A stretch of DNA of 32,189 nt from an uncultured Methylococcales bacterium (GTDB taxonomy: Bacteria; Pseudomonadota; Gammaproteobacteria; Methylococcales; Methylomonadaceae), in assembly GCA_903902705.1 (NCBI GenBank), contig CAIUVX010000024.1, positions 1 to 32,189 of the forward strand. The letters run 5' to 3'. The translations under genes were made by a program, and so were the position numbers. Positions 28,208 through 32,189 of the stretch are shown here, one piece after another. The notes under the pieces were generated by a model that saw nothing but the letters and a program-made list of their open reading frames with translations, was not told the origin of the DNA and searched no databases. Each line of letters begins with the position of its first letter. Position 1 is the first letter of the stretch.

Positions 28208-28437
28208 TGTGACACTCTCCAATATCTTCAAACCAAATGTGTGGTGATTGTTCAATAAAGCGGCGCATTAACTGATTCACCGATGACCACCGTGCCAATG
28301 TTGAATTGCCGAATTAAACCAGAGCAGTACCAACAAGGTGCTAAGGTTGTTACCAAAATTTTATCACGATAATTGGTTTTCCGCCCCGCTTTACGAAAGG
28401 CATCAATATCAATCACTAAGCCTTTTGCGTCAGACAT
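28200..28437 (-). pseudogene. Cytosine/nucleoside deaminase remnant, internally deleted
   Basis: Frame one (28437 to 28252) encodes IDAFRKAGRKTNYRDKILV then TTLAPCWYCSGLIRQFNIG and VVIGESVN. These correspond to the zinc-binding PCxxC half of cytosine-deaminase-like enzymes. The first half with the HAE/HGE catalytic motif is absent; LVIDIDAF stands where HGEIDAF is expected. After ESVN the frame shifts to QLMRRFIEQSPHIWFEDIGE and stops at 28200, matching the family's usual C-terminus (RFIxxxPxxWNEDIGE). About 25 codons in between are missing. It is therefore a ruin with N-terminal loss, an internal deletion and a frameshift. Its original end overlaps the receptor-GGDEF start by 8 bases, so both were probably one operon. 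Confidence 0.75.
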
Positions 28438-28497
28438 AGTGGATTTTATGCCATAATATTCACCTAATTTTCCCCTTGTATTCTGAACTTAAACACC

Positions 28498-30525
28498 ATG
28501 TCGAATAGAAAAATTCTTGTCACTAGCGCGTTACCTTATGCCAACGGTCCGATTCATATCGGTCACATGCTGGAATATTTACAAACCGATATGTGGGTGC
28601 GCTTTCAAAAACAACGCGGCAATGTTTGTCATTATGTCTGCGCTGATGATACCCACGGCACCCCGATTATGCTGAAAGCTGACCGCGAAGGTATTACGCC
28701 TGAAGCACTGATTGCCCAAGTCGGTAAGGAACATTTAGCAGATTTCACCGAGTTTGGCGTGGCGTTTGATAATTATCACAGCACTCATTCGGAAGAAAAT
28801 AAACATTTTTCCTCGTTGATTTATAACCGTTTAAAAGCGGCAGGGCATATCAGTTCACGCACCATTACACAGGCTTACGATCCTGTGAAAGAGATGTTTT
28901 TACCTGACCGTTTTATTAAAGGCGATTGTCCCAAGTGTGGCGCGACTGAACAATATGGTGATGGTTGTGAAGTGTGCGGGGCAAATTATGCGTCATCGGA
29001 ATTGAAAAATGCGGTGTCAGCAATTTCTGGCGAAAAGCCAATTGATAAAGAATCGGTGCATTACTTTTTTAATCTGGCTGATTTCACCGAGATGTTGACC
29101 GACTGGACACAAGCTGGACATTTGCAACCTGAAGTGCGTAATAAATTAGCGGAATGGTTAGACAGCGGTTTGCAACAATGGGATATTTCCCGCGACGCGC
29201 CCTATTTTGGTTTTGAAATTCCTGATGCACCGAATAAATATTTTTATGTGTGGTTAGATGCACCGATTGGCTATATGGCGAGTTTTAAAAATCTGTGCGA
29301 TAAGAAAGTGCTGGATTTCGATGCGTTTTGGGCAAAAGACAGCAACACTGAGCTGTATCATTTCATCGGTAAAGATATTATTTATTTTCATGCGTTATTC
29401 TGGCCTGCGATGTTAAAAGGTGCCAATTTTAGAACGCCTAGCGCGATTTTTGCCCACGGTTTTTTAACGGTGAACGGCGAGAAAATGTCCAAATCTCGCG
29501 GCACGTTTATCACTGCGCGGACGTATTTGGATTATTTAAACCCTGAATATTTACGTTATTATTTTGCCGCTAAACTCAGTGCGGGCGTGGATGATTTGGA
29601 TTTGAATTTTGATGATTTCAGTCAACGGGTGAATTCGGATTTAGTCGGCAAAGTGGTGAATATTGGTAGTCGTTGTAGCGGTTTTATTGCCAAACGCTTT
29701 AATAATAGGCTGTCGGCTGAATTGGCTGAGCCTGAATTATGGTTTGAATTCATAGCGGCTAATGAAATCATTGCGGAATTCTATGAAAACCGCGAGTTTG
29801 GTAAAGCCATGCGTGAGATTATGGCGTTAGCAGATAAAGCCAATCGCTATATTGATGAGAAAAAACCGTGGCTGATTGCCAAAGAAGCAGGCAAAGAAGC
29901 CGAATTACAAGCGGTCTGCACAGTGGGTTTAAATTTATTCCGTGTGCTGGTGGCGTATTTAAAACCTGTGTTGCCAACCTTAACTTACAGTGCGGAAGTG
30001 TTTTTAAACAGCGAAGTTCACGGCTGGATAGACGAGTTAGAGCCGTTGTTAAACCATGAACTGAATGATTTTATTCCATTAATGACCCGTGTTGAACCCG
30101 ATAAAATTGCCGCAATTATTGAAGCGTCTAAAGAAAATCTGGAAAAAACTGCCGTTCCCTCTGTTCCAGTTGTTAAAGAAAAACAATTTTCTTCGATAGC
30201 CGACACTATCGACATTAACGATTTTGGCAAATTGGATTTGCGCATTGCTAAAATTCTGAAAGCTGAAGCGGTGGAAGGTGCGGATAAATTATTGCATCTG
30301 ACGGTGGACATTGGCGATGAAACGCGCAGTATTTTTGCGGGCATAAAATCGGCTTATTCTCCTGAGCAACTAGAAGGTCGTTTGACGCTGGTGGTTGCGA
30401 ATCTCGCTCCCAGAAAAATGCGTTTCGGTTTGTCGGAAGGCATGGTACTTGCCGCAGGTGGGGATAATGGAATTTATTTATTGAGTCCAGATAGTGGTGC
30501 GGTTGCTGGAATGCGAGTGAAATAA
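28498..30525 (+). CDS. metG: Methionyl-tRNA synthetase
   Basis: A 675-residue class I synthetase charging tRNA-Met, including the elongator tRNA at 1955-2031. The HIGH motif is at residues 20-23 and KMSKS at 329-333. A zinc knuckle uses C144, C147, C157 and C160. The anticodon-binding helical domain follows, and a C-terminal tRNA-binding OB domain (about 565-675, [17 protein letters not shown] onward) makes it the dimeric long form. The start [18 protein letters not shown] is the conserved beginning, though the ribosome site before ATG 28498 is weak. The gene is divergent from the deaminase relic, with a 60-bp intergenic gap. Confidence 0.98.
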   Translation: MSNRKILVTSALPYANGPIHIGHMLEYLQTDMWVRFQKQRGNVCHYVCADDTHGTPIMLKADREGITPEALIAQVGKEHLADFTEFGVAFDNYHSTHSEENKHFSSLIYNRLKAAGHISSRTITQAYDPVKEMFLPDRFIKGDCPKCGATEQYGDGCEVCGANYASSELKNAVSAISGEKPIDKESVHYFFNLADFTEMLTDWTQAGHLQPEVRNKLAEWLDSGLQQWDISRDAPYFGFEIPDAPNKYFYVWLDAPIGYMASFKNLCDKKVLDFDAFWAKDSNTELYHFIGKDIIYFHALFWPAMLKGANFRTPSAIFAHGFLTVNGEKMSKSRGTFITARTYLDYLNPEYLRYYFAAKLSAGVDDLDLNFDDFSQRVNSDLVGKVVNIGSRCSGFIAKRFNNRLSAELAEPELWFEFIAANEIIAEFYENREFGKAMREIMALADKANRYIDEKKPWLIAKEAGKEAELQAVCTVGLNLFRVLVAYLKPVLPTLTYSAEVFLNSEVHGWIDELEPLLNHELNDFIPLMTRVEPDKIAAIIEASKENLEKTAVPSVPVVKEKQFSSIADTIDINDFGKLDLRIAKILKAEAVEGADKLLHLTVDIGDETRSIFAGIKSAYSPEQLEGRLTLVVANLAPRKMRFGLSEGMVLAAGGDNGIYLLSPDSGAVAGMRVK

Positions 30526-30599
30526 TGCTGTTTACCCCCGTTACACATTAGTACATCAGTCAACTACTCATGGGAAAGAGGTAACAATAAACAACATCT

Positions 30600-30620
30600 C
30601 TATCGAACGGTATTCGATAG
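30600..30620. promoter_or_regulatory. Operator-like palindrome upstream of the Sel1 gene
   Basis: CTATCGAA (30600-30607) and TTCGATAG (30613-30620) are perfect inverted arms around 5 bases. A second overlapping palindrome ATTCGA-TAG-TCGAAT covers 30612-30626. It lies about 40 bases before the start codon and has no T-run, so it looks more like a protein-binding site or 5' leader hairpin than a terminator. Confidence 0.35.
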
Positions 30621-30658
30621 TCGAATAAATTTTAGCTTGTGTTAGTTAGGAGAAAATA

Positions 30659-31867
30659 ATGGCTGGATTTCTGTGCATAGCAATGATGAAAGAGCCACCT
30701 TATCAAATGATGATAGGTGTGACTGAGTATGAACCTGATGTGTGGGCTGACACGTTGCTATCGCCTTGTCACCTGCTGTATTACGAAAGCTTTAGTGAGT
30801 TAGAGACCATTCAGCAGCAGTATTTACAATACTTGCGACAAACAGGCATTAAAGCCGAATCGGATAGATATTTTACCGCTACGCCAGATGAAGTCATTAA
30901 AGCCTTTGTTTTAGTGCGCGATGAGTTTGTTAGGCTCAATCATGAGCATGGACACCAACCCACATTGCATAATACCAGTCTGATTTTTAATAACTGCGAA
31001 GCTGATGATTTTTATGAAAATAAGGACAAAGAGATCGTCAAAGATGAAAATGAACAACTGTACGATTTAGCAAAAGAATCCACATTTGCCAGCGAAAAAG
31101 CCTTTCAACTGTATCAACAATCTGCCCAATTAGGCTATTACCGTGCTTATATTGCCTTAGCGCATAGCTATCTCAATGGTTGGGGCATCAAGCGAAATAT
31201 CAATATTGCTTTAAAATGGCTACATAAATTACAAAATAACATAGACAAGTTAAATACCGATGAGCGTGTAGAAGTTGGTGAATTGCTACACAGTTTGGCA
31301 GCAGAATACGAAAACGGTAGCGATCAAATCATACCTGACCTTAAAAAAGCCTACCAACTTAATATGCAATCCGCTGAATTGGGTTGTGAGTTAGCTTATA
31401 CCTCATTGGCTTGTGCGTGTCTGATGGGTGAGGGTGTTGAAAGAAACTTAAATGCCGCCTTGGAATGGTCTATGCGTGAAATAGAGGCGAACATCATCTA
31501 TGGCTATAACCATGCCACCACTTGTTTTATCGAAGCGGGTATGAAACAACAAGCTGAGCAGTTGTGGAAACGCTGTTTTAAAGAGCAAAATGTTGAAATA
31601 ATTGCAACATCGTGTCTTCGTGTTTATAAAAAACAAGCCTTAGCAGGCAGTATTTCCATCGACCCTGACATTGAAATGCTGTTTAACGGTCTTGCTGAAC
31701 GATTGACAAGTTATCAAAAAGAATTAGGTGTGAGCATTTATGATGATGAAATTGCTTGGCTGAGCATACGCGATACTTGTATTGTTTGCCATGCTCCCAT
31801 ATCACCCGAAACAGCACGAAAAACGGAAGGTAAATGTCCCAATTGCTTTATTAAAGAGCTATCTTGA
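30659..31867 (+). CDS. T5orf172-like/Sel1-repeat/zinc-ribbon protein
   Basis: A 402-residue cytoplasmic protein. The N-terminal 90 residues ([17 protein letters not shown] to [13 protein letters not shown]) resemble the T5orf172/MUG113 group, a degenerate GIY-YIG nuclease fold; this match is tentative. Sel1-like repeats follow at about 143-190 ([20 protein letters not shown]) and 222-272 ([19 protein letters not shown], ending [14 protein letters not shown]), with a weaker one after. The C-terminus has a four-cysteine zinc ribbon, C374, C377, C393 and C396. A strong ribosome site (TAGGAG) precedes ATG 30659. It is a single gene between metG and argG. Sel1 repeats mediate protein binding; the overall role is unknown. 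Confidence 0.7.
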   Translation: MAGFLCIAMMKEPPYQMMIGVTEYEPDVWADTLLSPCHLLYYESFSELETIQQQYLQYLRQTGIKAESDRYFTATPDEVIKAFVLVRDEFVRLNHEHGHQPTLHNTSLIFNNCEADDFYENKDKEIVKDENEQLYDLAKESTFASEKAFQLYQQSAQLGYYRAYIALAHSYLNGWGIKRNINIALKWLHKLQNNIDKLNTDERVEVGELLHSLAAEYENGSDQIIPDLKKAYQLNMQSAELGCELAYTSLACACLMGEGVERNLNAALEWSMREIEANIIYGYNHATTCFIEAGMKQQAEQLWKRCFKEQNVEIIATSCLRVYKKQALAGSISIDPDIEMLFNGLAERLTSYQKELGVSIYDDEIAWLSIRDTCIVCHAPISPETARKTEGKCPNCFIKELS

Positions 31868-31924
31868 TGACACAAACTATTATGGCTATATGGGTATGTT
31901 GCTAGTGCTGATACTATTTTCGCG

Positions 31925-31930
31925 TATAAT
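31925..31930 (+). promoter_or_regulatory. Candidate -10 box of argG
   Basis: A perfect TATAAT lies 31 bases before the argG start. The best -35-like hexamer, TTGCTA at 31899-31904, is at a long 20-base spacing, so the assignment is provisional. I see no clear ARG-box operator. Confidence 0.4.
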
Positions 31931-31961
31931 TCATCGCAACTTAACTCAAGGTAAAAGCGTC

Positions 31962-32189
31962 ATGTCAGATATTAACAAAGTGGTACTAGCCTATTCAGGT
32001 GGTTTAGATACTTCCATTATTCTCAAATGGTTACAAGATGTTTATCACTGTGAAGTGGTGACATTTACCGCTGATTTAGGGCAAGGTGAAGAAATTGAAC
32101 CTGCTCGTACTAAAGCGCAAGCGATGGGCATTAAAGAAATTTATATTGAAGATTTACGCGAAGAATTTGCGCGTGATTATGTGTTTCCA
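31962..32189 (+). CDS. argG: Argininosuccinate synthase, 5' part
   Basis: The first 76 codons, running off the window edge in frame. The ATP-pyrophosphatase P-loop [15 protein letters not shown] is at residues 10-24, followed by [14 protein letters not shown] and the [13 protein letters not shown] segment. The enzyme joins citrulline and aspartate using ATP in arginine synthesis; the full protein has about 400 residues. AAGG lies 11 bases upstream of the ATG. Confidence 0.96.
   Translation, partial: MSDINKVVLAYSGGLDTSIILKWLQDVYHCEVVTFTADLGQGEEIEPARTKAQAMGIKEIYIEDLREEFARDYVFP

Noticed and set aside
28208-28255. TTG start at 28255 for the receptor-GGDEF gene
   Set aside because: The extra 16 residues are the antique deaminase tail in another frame; the GTG at 28207 has a good ribosome site and begins the signal peptide.

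Overview
The window looks like chromosome from a low-to-moderate G+C gammaproteobacterium. The housekeeping genes (ychF, ygiQ, purB, metG, argG) resemble gammaproteobacterial forms. The signalling and secretion genes (CHASE2 cyclase, DUF928, two-partner secretion, a periplasmic-binding-protein/GGDEF fusion, a membrane monohaem cytochrome) are of the kind common in methanotrophs and filamentous sulfur oxidisers (Methylococcales/Thiotrichales). I cannot choose between those orders from sequence alone.

Left edge (1-2031): accessory debris. There is a stretch that could fold as RNA with mutually exclusive helices, a single isolated 28-bp CRISPR repeat of type I-E style, and a tyrosine integrase broken by several frameshifts. 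The integrase lies just downstream of an intact elongator tRNA-Met, the usual footprint of an integrated element at a tRNA 3' end. Next come ychF and an orphan STAND NTPase with TPR-like repeats and a G/N/Q-rich N-terminus. Behind the STAND gene sits a roughly 40-codon scrap of a DppC-type permease, then tRNA-Thr. This suggests gene replacement at that spot.

Centre (6236-17840): ygiQ, a membrane-anchored monohaem c-type protein, an hrpA 3' remnant running in frame into a PilZ gene, a small helical protein, and fhs (formate-tetrahydrofolate ligase). After these lie a 7-TM/3xPAS/GGDEF diguanylate cyclase, a REP/MITE-like palindrome overlapping the purB stop codon, purB, and an arsC-ACR3 arsenic resistance pair.

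Right (17862-26278): a divergent secretion/signalling locus. CHASE2 adenylate cyclase and DUF928 run leftward; a filamentous-haemagglutinin-type exoprotein and its ShlB/FhaC-type transporter run rightward with overlapping reading frames. A three-histidine-box fatty acid desaturase follows.

Right end (26288-32189): an NMT1/THI5-type periplasmic receptor fused to PAS and GGDEF, overlapping the wreck of a cytosine/nucleoside deaminase gene. Then metG, a T5orf172-like/Sel1/zinc-ribbon protein, and the first 76 codons of argG. Second-messenger genes recur throughout: two GGDEF proteins, one PilZ protein and one cAMP cyclase. Together with the large exoprotein they suggest surface-attachment control. 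The most unusual items are the solitary CRISPR repeat beside a dead mobile element, the STAND protein with a possible amyloid-type N-terminus, and the receptor-GGDEF fusion beside the deaminase ruin.
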